Shown: positions 52,329 to 62,253 of the stretch, piece after piece
Position numbering within the stretch: position 1 is the stretch's first letter
Layout of the letters: each line of letters begins with the position of its first letter
Assembly (NCBI GenBank): GCA_041907665.1
Contig: JAYRGW010000008.1
Coordinates: 29,355-93,354, forward strand
From: JAAYUD01 sp041907665
GTDB lineage: Bacteria > Bacteroidota > Bacteroidia > Bacteroidales > Bacteroidaceae
Direction: 5' to 3'
DNA length: 64,000 nucleotides
The notes under the pieces: generated by a model
The model's database searches: none
What the model was told of the DNA's origin: nothing
The model's input: the letters and a program-made list of their open reading frames with translations, nothing else
Made by a program: the position numbers and the translations under genes

Positions 52329-54749
52329 TTATTTTTTTTCAATAAGTGAATTATTTCTATCATTCTCCCATAAAGTAATGAAATGGAAGAGCGTTTTATA
52401 ATGAGACACAGTCAGATAGTCGGTAGCTATATGAGCACCCTGTATCATCCGATTTTTAATGCGCGACAGTAATGTTTTAAGTTTAATAGCAACACCATTG
52501 GAGAGCCCTGTCGGATTCTCAGCATTGATAACCAACTGTTCTACCAATTCTTTTTGAACACTTTTTTCATAAAGCGTTAATTTTTTATGCAAATCAATAT
52601 CTTCAAACGCATATTTATATATCAAATTTATATATTCATCTAAATCAAGTCCTTTGGCATCATATATTTTTTCTTGAAGAATAGACGTACACTTCACCAC
52701 TATAAGTGCCATAGAAGATGCAATAGGACCATTCACATAGGTATCATAACTTATATTTGTTTTCTCCATCAACTTCTCAGGGAAAAGCCATTTTTGGTCT
52801 TTGAAAACATACTCATTGATGAACTTTAGAGCTTCTAGCTGTTGCTCACGAGATACAGGTCGATAAACTATTTTAGTTTCATCACGTTCAGGACGATCAC
52901 GAAAATGTCCTGCAATAAACTTCATAACATGACCAATATAATTTATATATTGACTTTGAACAGAAAGATAGCGTTTACGCAAGACAAAGTAATCACGATC
53001 ACTATTAGGAGTCCATTCTTCGAGATGCACCATAATACGTTTAAGATTCGCCATACCATAGCGATTAGATTTAATAATATCATTACCACTATCTTCTGAC
53101 TGGACACGAGGATCACCAAGTTCTGTTTCTTGTAAATAGAACATGCGAGGATCTTTACGTTTCATATCAACCCAATGCCTCAAACTATCAGTTTGCTGAG
53201 TTAATGTCAAATTTTCAGGAAGCATACGATATCCCCATTCTATAGCAAAATTATCATAAGCACCGATTCGAGGTAAAAGATCAGCAGGAGCAAGTTTATC
53301 ACCCGGTTGAGCTATATAATTAAATCTTTGATAATCCATAATTGATGTTCCCAATCCGTTCTTCCGAATAAATTCGGCACAACGAAGGCTATCTGTAGGA
53401 TAGGCTGTACTACCCACAAAGTTATGTCGCAAGCCCAATGTATGTCCTACTTCATGAGTTAATACCGTAGCGGCCAATTCACCCATTATATCTTGTGGAA
53501 GAGGATATTCTCGTGCCCGTTTGTCTACGTTACCGCACATAACAAAATACCAACGTTGCACTAATTGAAGAACAGAATGATATAGAGCTATATGCGACGA
53601 AAGAATTTCACCCGAACGTGGATCAACAATCATCGGGCCATAAGCATTAGGGATTGGTGAAGCTTTATAAGAGACAAGAGAATAACGTGCATCAGCTTCC
53701 GTATAGAGTGAATCCTTTGGAGCTAACTCAGCATGAATAGCATTTTTAAAGCCTATTTTCTCGAAAGAAGGTTGCCAAGCATTGACAGCCTTAATTAAAT
53801 AAGGCACCAAATAAGAAGGCGTAGCACGGTCAATATAATATACAATTGGTTTAATAGGTTCAACTAATTCACCACGTTTGTAACGTTCCATATCTTCGGG
53901 CTTTGGTTCAAGTCGCCAATGAGCAGCAATAGGAATAGGTTCCATTCCACCATTCACACCATTTACTGTATAACCATAGAGTGGATATGTAAAATATCCT
54001 ACCCTATTATCAGCCAAACGAGGACTCATCGGATGTTCGGGCAGCAACAACCACGAAGCGCCTACTTCCCAACGAGAATTTGGGAAATCTTTCTGCCCCT
54101 CAGCAGAAGACTGCAACAAATAGCTTCTTGTCGAAAGAAAATTCACATTGGTGGGAAAAGCCTTCACATCTATCAAATCAGTTTGTTCCGGTTGATAAGC
54201 ACCTAGCTTTAACTCGTCGGAAGCCGCATGCAAAGAGAACAAGTCATCATCGTTTTTAATCATTTCTGTGATATCAATCAAAGATGACGAGGAAGAAACG
54301 GCAACAATAGGTAACGAAGCCAATACAGACGCTATACCTTGTTCTAAAAATGATTTGTAAATAGAACTACTGTCATTTGAATAATGGTAATTAGGTTTCG
54401 TAAATTCAATACACTTACCATGTTTAACGAGACGTATCATCGTATCGAACACAGAATCACCTCCATAGCCGAAACGCATATTCGTGGTACGTTCTTTACG
54501 CGCTGCACCTTTTAATATTGTAATAGTAACTAATATATCGCGTTGCAACTTATCATCGGGTATTTCCATATAATACTTGCCATTTTGAATATAGACATTG
54601 ACAAATCCAGTAGTAGAATAAGTCGGACAATTTAAAAAAGTCTTAATATCAGGAGTCACGGTTGACACAGAGTCGTCTATCCGTTTGTTAGTTGCTTGAC
54701 TATGCTGAGCAAAAAATACGCAGCACAGTATAATCCATAAATATCGCAT
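52329..54749 (-). CDS. Zinc-dependent metallopeptidase, DUF5117/DUF5118 family (catalytic motif intact)
   Basis: The 806-residue protein has a signal peptide (MRYLWIILCCVFFAQHSQA). The N-terminal region, around GFVNVYIQNGKYYMEIPDDK, fits DUF5118. The DUF5117 core holds HEVGHTLGLRHN with His432, Glu433, His436 and His442, the extended zincin motif HExxHxxGxxH. The Met-turn GTSIMDY follows at about residue 468. It is expected to be an exported peptidase of the metzincin type. It starts 3 bases after the preceding lipoprotein gene, and its dead paralogue follows 16 bases later. Confidence 0.9.
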   Translation of the reverse strand: MRYLWIILCCVFFAQHSQATNKRIDDSVSTVTPDIKTFLNCPTYSTTGFVNVYIQNGKYYMEIPDDKLQRDILVTITILKGAARKERTTNMRFGYGGDSVFDTMIRLVKHGKCIEFTKPNYHYSNDSSSIYKSFLEQGIASVLASLPIVAVSSSSSLIDITEMIKNDDDLFSLHAASDELKLGAYQPEQTDLIDVKAFPTNVNFLSTRSYLLQSSAEGQKDFPNSRWEVGASWLLLPEHPMSPRLADNRVGYFTYPLYGYTVNGVNGGMEPIPIAAHWRLEPKPEDMERYKRGELVEPIKPIVYYIDRATPSYLVPYLIKAVNAWQPSFEKIGFKNAIHAELAPKDSLYTEADARYSLVSYKASPIPNAYGPMIVDPRSGEILSSHIALYHSVLQLVQRWYFVMCGNVDKRAREYPLPQDIMGELAATVLTHEVGHTLGLRHNFVGSTAYPTDSLRCAEFIRKNGLGTSIMDYQRFNYIAQPGDKLAPADLLPRIGAYDNFAIEWGYRMLPENLTLTQQTDSLRHWVDMKRKDPRMFYLQETELGDPRVQSEDSGNDIIKSNRYGMANLKRIMVHLEEWTPNSDRDYFVLRKRYLSVQSQYINYIGHVMKFIAGHFRDRPERDETKIVYRPVSREQQLEALKFINEYVFKDQKWLFPEKLMEKTNISYDTYVNGPIASSMALIVVKCTSILQEKIYDAKGLDLDEYINLIYKYAFEDIDLHKKLTLYEKSVQKELVEQLVINAENPTGLSNGVAIKLKTLLSRIKNRMIQGAHIATDYLTVSHYKTLFHFITLWENDRNNSLIEKK

Positions 54750-54752
54750 ATA

Positions 54753-55718
54753 TTAATTGTTTAAATGATTTCCAATTTCTTGTAAGTCCATATCATAGTT
54801 CTGCTTGAAATAATTACGCACCATATCATAACGCTTCTTTAATATTCCATTTGTATCTTTGACCGAACTTAGTATACCTTCCCAAGATGCTTCCGAAGAA
54901 TCATAAGTATCGATGTACGATGGCGTTGTAGTTAGAAATGATTCCGAATGTGTCACCATCATCAACATGAAAATTCCCCAGTCACGAGTTGAAGTTGCCG
55001 AATAGCCACTAGGGAATGTTCCCCTTGCCCATAATTCCGCATTGTCATACACACTTGATACTCCTGTATAATTGGCTGCATTAGTAAATTCATCAGTAGG
55101 TGTAATAATAGCACGATCTACGATACTTTGTACAAATACTCTATTAATTTTATCCTCAAATATCCGTTTCTCATTGATAGAAAGTTGAGAAACTGTAGAA
55201 TTGCCATAACCTACACATATATTATAATAATTATACCAAGCCCCCACTTTAAACCCATTAACCATAAAAGGATACGATGACCAATCATAGGCTATAGAAT
55301 CAACTTCCGAACAAAGTAACACTTTCACAGGAAGAAAAGATTTCAAATATTTTTCAGAATAGTTATCAAACCACACTTCTTTAAGGAGTGCCAATTGTTG
55401 TTTTACATAATTTGGTTCGGCTTTTACTACAGAAAATCCCGTTTTCCCTTCAGACATTGTTCCTTTTTTACCATTTTGCCAACCAGAAGGTGTCCAATAA
55501 GCTTCTTTATCTTCAAAATCGTACAACATATAAGTACCATACTTTTGAAGATAGCCCACTATTGTCTGATCGTAATCATTATTGCCTTGAGGAATTTTAT
55601 AGGCCAAAGCATTGCCCGACGGTTCCAAAGAATCTTCAGAATAACCGCAAGCCGTTACAACGCAAGGCAAAATGAATGCTGCCAAGCAAATCGCTATGTT
55701 ACAATATAACTTTTTCAT
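54753..55718 (-). CDS. Lipoprotein resembling Peptidase_Mx1 (zinc-binding metallopeptidase) but lacking the HExxH motif
   Basis: The 321-residue lipoprotein has lipobox TACG (Cys near 24). Its position after SusD and its layout match the SusD-linked 'putative zinc-binding metallopeptidase' family. LLKEVWFDNYSEKYLKSFLP (about 111-130) corresponds to that family's conserved helix. Where the family has HEFAHILHQ this protein has NRVFVQSIVDR. Where the family has an EDF-type acidic motif after a Ser-Tyr turn it has SGYSATSTRDWGIFM. So the zinc site seems lost. The comparison rests on my memory of the family and should be tested by alignment. It may be a surface binding protein. Confidence 0.6.
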   Translation of the reverse strand: MKKLYCNIAICLAAFILPCVVTACGYSEDSLEPSGNALAYKIPQGNNDYDQTIVGYLQKYGTYMLYDFEDKEAYWTPSGWQNGKKGTMSEGKTGFSVVKAEPNYVKQQLALLKEVWFDNYSEKYLKSFLPVKVLLCSEVDSIAYDWSSYPFMVNGFKVGAWYNYYNICVGYGNSTVSQLSINEKRIFEDKINRVFVQSIVDRAIITPTDEFTNAANYTGVSSVYDNAELWARGTFPSGYSATSTRDWGIFMLMMVTHSESFLTTTPSYIDTYDSSEASWEGILSSVKDTNGILKKRYDMVRNYFKQNYDMDLQEIGNHLNN

Positions 55719-55729
55719 CTTTTCAATCT

Positions 55730-57208
55730 TTATCTTGGGTTTTGCTCTAATTTATTATTACGATCAATGGCATCATAAGGAATCGGCAAAGCATAAAGCA
55801 GAGAGTTAGATTCCAACGTATAAATCTTCGAATTACCGCCAACATCAATATAATTGTGTGCTACCGATAATCCTAGACGTTTGATATCATACCAACGGAA
55901 GCCTTCTTCCCAACAGAGTTCGCGTTGACGTTCTTTCAGACAAAAATCTAAAAGTTTATCGGCATCAGTAATATTGATATCGGCATATGTCTGACTTGCA
56001 TAACGTGAACGACGCAATGTATTCAAGTCACTCAGAGCTTTCGTACATTTTGAGGCATCACCATCCACTTTATATTCACGAATTAATGCTTCTGCACGAT
56101 TCAAATATACTTCAGCCATACGAATACCGTTGTCACCATAATTTGTATTTACTGTTCCTTTCTTATATGTATAATGAATACTAAAATATTGATTCGGCTG
56201 AAAATACGATTTGTATCTCAAATCATTATTTTCATAAAGACTCAACAATGAATTGGAAACAGTATAAGGATGCTGTTCTGTATAACTTTCTGTGACAAAA
56301 TAAGCAGAATTTTGAAAGCTAGGAGTACCATAAGCCCATATAACTTCCGAACTGACATCCGGATCGAAAACACCTTTACTGCCATATTGCGATTCGAAAG
56401 ATGCAAAATTGGTAAGAGCAGGACCTTCGGATATAGCTAAATCAGCATATTTTACTGCATTGCCTAGATCTTCCGAACGCCCCATATATAGATATAATCG
56501 CGAAAGAAGTACATAAGCAGCCAAGTCGTCTACACGAAATGATGAATCGGCTTTATAATTGTCTTTAAGGAGTTGAGCAGACTGCAACAAATCGCTTTCT
56601 ATCTGGGCATAAGTTTCATACAAAGTAGATCTTGTAGGAAAATTGTCCGAAACAGTCATGGTAAGCTGTAAAGGCAATCCTAAAGTTGTGTTAGGATTCA
56701 CTCCATTACCACTATAAGCCTGACAATAAATCATTGCCAACTTGAGATAATAGTATGCACGAAGAAAAAGGACCTGCCCAAGCATTGCGTTTTTCTCCTT
56801 TTCGGTACCAGATACTTCATCGAGATAGTCTTTCACGACATTGCATCCCATTATTTTCTCATAATAAAGTTTCCACGAATTAGCAACATCAGGAAAAGTA
56901 AGCGTTCCATCAAACATATTGACATTATAGGTAAACAGAGGCATACCATCAGCATGTTGTGTCGAATAATGGTCGTTGAGCAAACCGTTACACTGTGCCT
57001 CGTCGGTAAGAAGATTTAAATAACTGTCTGACGCAAGTAGGTAAGGATACGCCTCTTTGTACATCACACCTTGCAAATCTTCAACAGTTGATGGTTTTAT
57101 TTCGTCTTGACTTGATTCATCGAAAAAATTACCGCACGAAGTTAGGCATAGCAGCGAACCAAGAATTCCATAAAACATCCATTTATATTTAAATATTGAA
57201 TTTTTCAT
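55730..57208 (-). CDS. SusD/RagB family outer-membrane nutrient-binding lipoprotein
   Basis: The 492-residue protein has lipobox TSCG (Cys near 25) and the tetratricopeptide-like SusD/RagB fold. LFLRAYYYLKLAMIYCQAY near residue 147 and RELCWEEGFRWYDIKRLGLS near 434 are standard SusD landmarks. It would cap the SusC channel at the cell surface. The substrate is probably a peptide, given the four peptidase-like genes downstream. It lies 14 bases after susC. Confidence 0.93.
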   Translation of the reverse strand: MKNSIFKYKWMFYGILGSLLCLTSCGNFFDESSQDEIKPSTVEDLQGVMYKEAYPYLLASDSYLNLLTDEAQCNGLLNDHYSTQHADGMPLFTYNVNMFDGTLTFPDVANSWKLYYEKIMGCNVVKDYLDEVSGTEKEKNAMLGQVLFLRAYYYLKLAMIYCQAYSGNGVNPNTTLGLPLQLTMTVSDNFPTRSTLYETYAQIESDLLQSAQLLKDNYKADSSFRVDDLAAYVLLSRLYLYMGRSEDLGNAVKYADLAISEGPALTNFASFESQYGSKGVFDPDVSSEVIWAYGTPSFQNSAYFVTESYTEQHPYTVSNSLLSLYENNDLRYKSYFQPNQYFSIHYTYKKGTVNTNYGDNGIRMAEVYLNRAEALIREYKVDGDASKCTKALSDLNTLRRSRYASQTYADINITDADKLLDFCLKERQRELCWEEGFRWYDIKRLGLSVAHNYIDVGGNSKIYTLESNSLLYALPIPYDAIDRNNKLEQNPR

Positions 57209-57222
57209 CTTTGTATCTGTTA

Positions 57223-60200
57223 TTAGAATGAAACACTGAGATTAAATGAATAAGATTTTGTCCGTGGCTGTTGACCGGATGCAACTTCAGCGTCACGTCC
57301 ATGAAAGTCTTTACTAACAAAGGCAAACGGATTGGCCACACTTGCTGATAAGCTGAGAGACTGACATTTCAACTTATGGGCAAATTGCTGAGGAAAAGAA
57401 TACGAAAAAGAAATGCTATTACATCGCAAGGTTGTAGCACTAACAACTCGCGCTGTCGAATAATTATACATTTCATAGAGAGTTGCATATGTCGTACCGT
57501 TAGGCAATAAAATACTATTATTAGCAATATCTTTATCCGGGAGTCCTGGGAAAATAGCATTAGTATCCCCCGGCCTCCATCTGTAATTCAATTCGGATGA
57601 CAAATTTTCATATTCATTAGGGAGTACAGAAGAAGCATAGGCTTCTTGCAAAAATCTCTTGCCGCCCATCTGCAAGTAAAAATTGGCCGATAAGGTGAAT
57701 AATTTATAGCGGAAAGAAGTAGAAAGGCCACCTGTAAAATCAGGATCGAGTTTCCCTACATATTGCATATAAGCCGTCGGGTCACTTTTGGGATCGCTCA
57801 CACCATCAGTAGTCAGGTCAATAATAGGTCGCCCATTTGTCTGATCGATACCTGTGCATTTGAATGCCCATAAAGAACTCGATGCATAACCAGTCTTATA
57901 AAAACTGCCAGTAGTAGCAGTCTTCCATGAAAGGTTTTGAGTATTTACTTTTGTGACTTGATTTATGTCTTTAGATGTATTAAGTGATACATTCCACGTA
58001 AAATCACGAGTACGTATCGGAGTAAATCCTAAAGTCAATTCATAACCTTTATTAGTCATACTACCACCATTAATAGGCATATTTTCCACACCAAACTCAC
58101 GAGGAAGTAACAAAGTGGTAATCATATCTTTACCATTCTTTATATAATAGTCGAACGATAAATTAATTTGATTGTTGAAAAGACCCATATCGATACCATA
58201 GTTCTGTGAAAGAGTTTTCTCCCAACGAAGATTTTTATAAGGCAGTGAACTGATATCCAATAAATAGTCCCCTGTATTTCTATCAACCGCACCAGATGAT
58301 GCTCCTGTTGGAATCTTCACTATCAAAGAAGAGCTATAATTGGATGCCATGTTACGTTGGAAGCCAAAGCTGGCCCGCAGACTGACATCAGAAAATATAT
58401 GCTGACGACTGAACCAGCTTTCAGATGCCATATTCCAGCGAAGGCCACCAGCCCAAGCCGGGTTGAAATTTTCATTGGCATAGCGTCCGAAACGGTTGGA
58501 TGCATCAATACGGACACTCATGTTCACTACATACCGATTATCGTAAGCATAATTTAATGTAAAATAGGTACCCATCGTATTCGTTTTCCTATCGGTAATA
58601 GTAGGAACAGCAACATCCTGAAGTAACGAATTAGCAGATGTATAGCCATAAGAAGTTATAGTAAGAGGCACCTGGGCAAAAGACTTTCCGCGATCACGAA
58701 GATAACCGTAACTAGTAGAGCCATTGCCTGTGTAGTGTATACTCGATGCTTCTACACCCAACATCATAGTCAGCGCATGCACATTGTTGAATATATGATC
58801 ATATGAAATGGAATTACGCCAATTCCATGATGTTGAACGATTACTGTTGTATACATATTCTCCACCAACCGGAAGACGTGAAGCAAGGTAAGAGGCATCT
58901 GTTGGTTTGGCTGATCCATATTCATATCCTCGAATAGCAGCAATATAAGCTGAACGTTCAGTTGCATAAGATTCACCATTAGTATTACTCACTGCCATAC
59001 TGAATAGTGACTGAAAACGCAATGATTTAGTAACATCATAATTTAAGTCAAGACTCGTATTAAGTGACATCAATTTATCCTGTGTACCTGTCTGATTGCG
59101 TTCGTTAATAACATTATACAAATATCTTGAAGAATTCTTATAGTATGATAGACTACCATCATCATTATATGCAGAAATAGCCCTGTTTGTAGTTGTAGCG
59201 TAAGTATAAGGACTTATTTGATAAAAACCATCTGTTACATTATAGGAACCTGCCAAATGGGCAGACAAACGAAACTTATCAGAAAAGTCTAAATTCATGC
59301 CGACACTTCCATTATAACTTTCTGATTGATTTCCTATAGCAGTACCATTATTGGATGAATAGCCCAACGAAGAATAATATCGAGCTTTCTCGTTACCACC
59401 AGAAAAACTCAGACTATGACTATGACTCACGGGATTACGAAATAATATTTTGAACCAATCAGTATTGACTGTTTCCAATTTGTTGACTTGACTTTGGAAT
59501 TCATCAGCAGTAATCTGCTTATTCATAAACTGATTCAAAGCACCGGCATAGCCGATCGTATTGTTCGACCAATCAGCCGAAAGTCCACGTTCAAATATTT
59601 CTTTGGACACGTCAACACGCTCTTTTGAATTCATTAGCTGCAGTTTGTTATATGATACGCGTTCACCAATATTGAGATTTCCTGAATATGATACAGACAT
59701 TGAACCGATTTTACCTCGTTTTGTCTTAATAACAATAACGCCGTTAGCAGCACGAACCCCATATATGGCTGTAGCAGAAGCATCTTTTAGTACTGTAATG
59801 CTGGCTATATCCTGCGGATTGAGCCATGAGATAGAATTTCCTACAAAATTGCGCATATAATCAAAGTTGTCTGATGTAATCTCACCGATAGCATTAAATT
59901 TTTGTGCATCAAACGGTAATGGATCCTCTTGAATAATACCATCCACGACCCATACAGGTTCCTGACTTCCCATTAAAGTAGAAGTACCACGTACACGGGT
60001 CTTCTGTCGCACACCAACCAAGCCACTTGTATTAGCGACAACAACGCCTGCCAGTTTACCTTGCAATGATTGCTCCAATGTATTCACGCCATTCAAATAT
60101 AGATCTTCAGCCTTAATAACGCTTACCGCACCAGCCACATGCGTCTTGTCCAGATCTTGATAACCGGTAACAACGACCTCAGCAATCTCAGTATTGTTGA

Positions 60201-60780
60201 CAAGCGTTATATTCTTCTGCAAATTTGCTTCTCCTGCTTTTATCACAACATATTGTGTTTTCATTCCTACATACGAAAAGCATACAGTACAAATATCTGT
60301 CGGGATATAAATAGTATAATGACCATCAACATCCGTAACAGTGCGATATAGAGAATTTCTTACTTGAATATTGGCACCCGGTAATACCCCTCCATCGCTA
60401 TCTTTTAAAATACCGGTCAACTTACGTTTTTTCTGTGTATTTCTTTGTTGGGTTACGGTTACAATACGTCCTTCAATCTCGTAATTGCATCTAATATTTT
60501 GCATGACCTTATCGAGCAATTCTCTTACAGGTTCTTTTACCCCACGAACTGTAATCCGAGGCATTCCTTTGGCCTGATCTGAATTGTATATGAAATTCAG
60601 TCCGGTTTGTCTCTTAACGACGTCAAAGAATTCTTTTATAGTTACCGAATTCAAATTGACTGTCACTCTCATCTCATCTACTGTCTGCTGCGCCGCCACT
60701 GCATGTGCTCCCGGAATCGAGATCCATAAAGCTAGACAAACGAGCATAATAGTACGTTTCATTACTTTAAACTTAAACAT
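57223..60780 (-). CDS. SusC/RagA family TonB-linked receptor with STN signalling domain
   Basis: The 1185-residue protein begins with a signal peptide and an STN domain (about residues 40-113, for example FFDVVKRQTGLNFIYNSDQ). A carboxypeptidase-like module follows (GILKDSDGGVLPGANIQVRN, about 123-142), then a plug (ITVLKDASATAIYGVRAANG, about 331) and the barrel, which ends in FNLSVSF. The STN domain lets the receptor signal to a FecR anti-sigma factor, which is encoded 11 bases upstream. It imports the substrate captured by SusD. An internal ATG seven codons downstream is an alternative start. Confidence 0.93.
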   Translation of the reverse strand: MFKFKVMKRTIMLVCLALWISIPGAHAVAAQQTVDEMRVTVNLNSVTIKEFFDVVKRQTGLNFIYNSDQAKGMPRITVRGVKEPVRELLDKVMQNIRCNYEIEGRIVTVTQQRNTQKKRKLTGILKDSDGGVLPGANIQVRNSLYRTVTDVDGHYTIYIPTDICTVCFSYVGMKTQYVVIKAGEANLQKNITLVNNTEIAEVVVTGYQDLDKTHVAGAVSVIKAEDLYLNGVNTLEQSLQGKLAGVVVANTSGLVGVRQKTRVRGTSTLMGSQEPVWVVDGIIQEDPLPFDAQKFNAIGEITSDNFDYMRNFVGNSISWLNPQDIASITVLKDASATAIYGVRAANGVIVIKTKRGKIGSMSVSYSGNLNIGERVSYNKLQLMNSKERVDVSKEIFERGLSADWSNNTIGYAGALNQFMNKQITADEFQSQVNKLETVNTDWFKILFRNPVSHSHSLSFSGGNEKARYYSSLGYSSNNGTAIGNQSESYNGSVGMNLDFSDKFRLSAHLAGSYNVTDGFYQISPYTYATTTNRAISAYNDDGSLSYYKNSSRYLYNVINERNQTGTQDKLMSLNTSLDLNYDVTKSLRFQSLFSMAVSNTNGESYATERSAYIAAIRGYEYGSAKPTDASYLASRLPVGGEYVYNSNRSTSWNWRNSISYDHIFNNVHALTMMLGVEASSIHYTGNGSTSYGYLRDRGKSFAQVPLTITSYGYTSANSLLQDVAVPTITDRKTNTMGTYFTLNYAYDNRYVVNMSVRIDASNRFGRYANENFNPAWAGGLRWNMASESWFSRQHIFSDVSLRASFGFQRNMASNYSSSLIVKIPTGASSGAVDRNTGDYLLDISSLPYKNLRWEKTLSQNYGIDMGLFNNQINLSFDYYIKNGKDMITTLLLPREFGVENMPINGGSMTNKGYELTLGFTPIRTRDFTWNVSLNTSKDINQVTKVNTQNLSWKTATTGSFYKTGYASSSLWAFKCTGIDQTNGRPIIDLTTDGVSDPKSDPTAYMQYVGKLDPDFTGGLSTSFRYKLFTLSANFYLQMGGKRFLQEAYASSVLPNEYENLSSELNYRWRPGDTNAIFPGLPDKDIANNSILLPNGTTYATLYEMYNYSTARVVSATTLRCNSISFSYSFPQQFAHKLKCQSLSLSASVANPFAFVSKDFHGRDAEVASGQQPRTKSYSFNLSVSF

Positions 60781-60791
60781 CTCTTTTTCTT

Positions 60792-61973
60792 TTAGTCATT
60801 ATTACTACTTTTCTTTACTATAATTTTATTTTGGGTATTTTCTATTTCTAGTCCGGTGACATTTTTGATTGCTTTCAAAACCAATGATATTGAACTATAA
60901 CGATCAATATCGCCAGTATAACGCATTTGTTTTACATCATTCGACATGAATACGATATCCTTACCATACCACCGAGCAATCGTTGTCATCAATTTCTCAA
61001 GAGGGCAGTTATCAAATATAAACCTGCCGCTATTCCATGCTATATACGCGTCGACATCAACTTTGTTGATCTGAACTTGTTGAGAGGCCGATTGCATAAC
61101 AGCCATCTCTCCCGGTTTTATCTTGTATTCATTGCCTTGACCGGTAATCACACTAATCGATCCTTCTACCAATACAACTTTTGTTTTGCCTGATTCATCA
61201 TTGGTATTCACATTAAACGAGGTACCATATTCACGAACCGTACCATTGGGAGTCTCTACATAAAATGGACGTTTACTATCTTTAGCCACATAAAAGTAAG
61301 CTTCGCCTTCTAGGTACACAGTACGTTTATCATCCGAAAAATGTACCGGATATTTCAATGTTGTGCTGTAATTGAGATGCACTCTAGTACCATCATCTAG
61401 TGTTACCCAATATTCACTATCACCCTGCGTCATCAATCGATTACTATTCTCTACAGAAGCTACTGTTTGAGAATTATCGCTTGCAACCTCAACCTTTTGC
61501 ATCGTTTTATCAACAGACGACAGAGTTTTCAAACTCACTTTCTTACCATTGGGTAATATGAGTGTTGCATGCTGCTTACCCATATTTTGACCTCGAAGCA
61601 TTGCTACCATCGTTTCATGAGATATTTCCGGTCTATATATCACCTTATTATTTTTCAACAGCCAAATGCTCGCTCCGACAATAACCAATAATAATATAGC
61701 CGCATACTTTAACGTTTCATGCCATAGCAATTGATAAGAACGATGATGGCTCTTATAAAATAATTTATGCGCCCGTTCGGCATCTATAGCAGCATATTGA
61801 CGATACCTATTAGACAGTTCCGTTTCGTTCAACAATTGGTCATAATTTGTTTTATTCTCTGGCGAACTATTAATCCACTCTTGAAACTGTTTGAGTTCAT
61901 CATCACTGATCTCTCCGGTCAGCTTATCATGAATTACTTTATTTATGCTTCTTTTATATTTAGTCATACCCAT
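60792..61973 (-). CDS. FecR family anti-sigma factor
   Basis: The 393-residue inner-membrane protein has a cytoplasmic N-terminal region of about 85 residues, one transmembrane segment (YAAILLLVIVGASIWLL, about 88-104), a periplasmic FecR domain (DDGTRVHLNYSTTLKYPVHF, about 193-212) and a C-terminal DUF4974-type domain (FDNCPLEKLMTTIARWYGKD, about 325). It would hold an ECF sigma factor until the STN domain of the adjacent SusC signals. The usual sigma gene is not directly upstream; the only candidate is at 45906-46487. ATG 61967 is an alternative start. Confidence 0.92.
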   Translation of the reverse strand: MGMTKYKRSINKVIHDKLTGEISDDELKQFQEWINSSPENKTNYDQLLNETELSNRYRQYAAIDAERAHKLFYKSHHRSYQLLWHETLKYAAILLLVIVGASIWLLKNNKVIYRPEISHETMVAMLRGQNMGKQHATLILPNGKKVSLKTLSSVDKTMQKVEVASDNSQTVASVENSNRLMTQGDSEYWVTLDDGTRVHLNYSTTLKYPVHFSDDKRTVYLEGEAYFYVAKDSKRPFYVETPNGTVREYGTSFNVNTNDESGKTKVVLVEGSISVITGQGNEYKIKPGEMAVMQSASQQVQINKVDVDAYIAWNSGRFIFDNCPLEKLMTTIARWYGKDIVFMSNDVKQMRYTGDIDRYSSISLVLKAIKNVTGLEIENTQNKIIVKKSSNND

Positions 61974-62189
61974 TTAAAATTAGTTTATATAAAAGAAACG
62001 ATTGAACGAAAAAAGTGAGGGACAAGAAATAGAAATATTTCTAAAAAATCTTTTATCTAGCATATAAGTGACATTAATTCGCATATATATCTAATATAAT
62101 ATCAAAATAATAGATATAACACACAATTAACGATATTAAAGTTTAGTAATACTTCGAGAATATTGCACTTAATTATCAAAAGTGGAGAA

Positions 62190-62231
62190 CTTTGCAACTC
62201 AGTTGCAAAGAGATATTTATAACTTTGCAAC
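62190..62231. promoter_or_regulatory. Operator-like repeats of CTTTGCAAC/GTTGCAAAG at the CDF promoter
   Basis: CTTTGCAAC (62190-62198), TCA, then GTTGCAAAG (62202-62210) form a perfect 9-bp inverted repeat with a 3-bp spacer. A third half-site CTTTGCAAC (62223-62231) overlaps the predicted -7 box TAACTTTG (62220-62227). This geometry suits a dimeric repressor binding at or next to the promoter. Given the metal exporter downstream, a metal-sensing regulator is plausible; its family is not identifiable here. Confidence 0.55.
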
Positions 62232-62253
62232 ATAAAAATTAATAGATAAAGTT

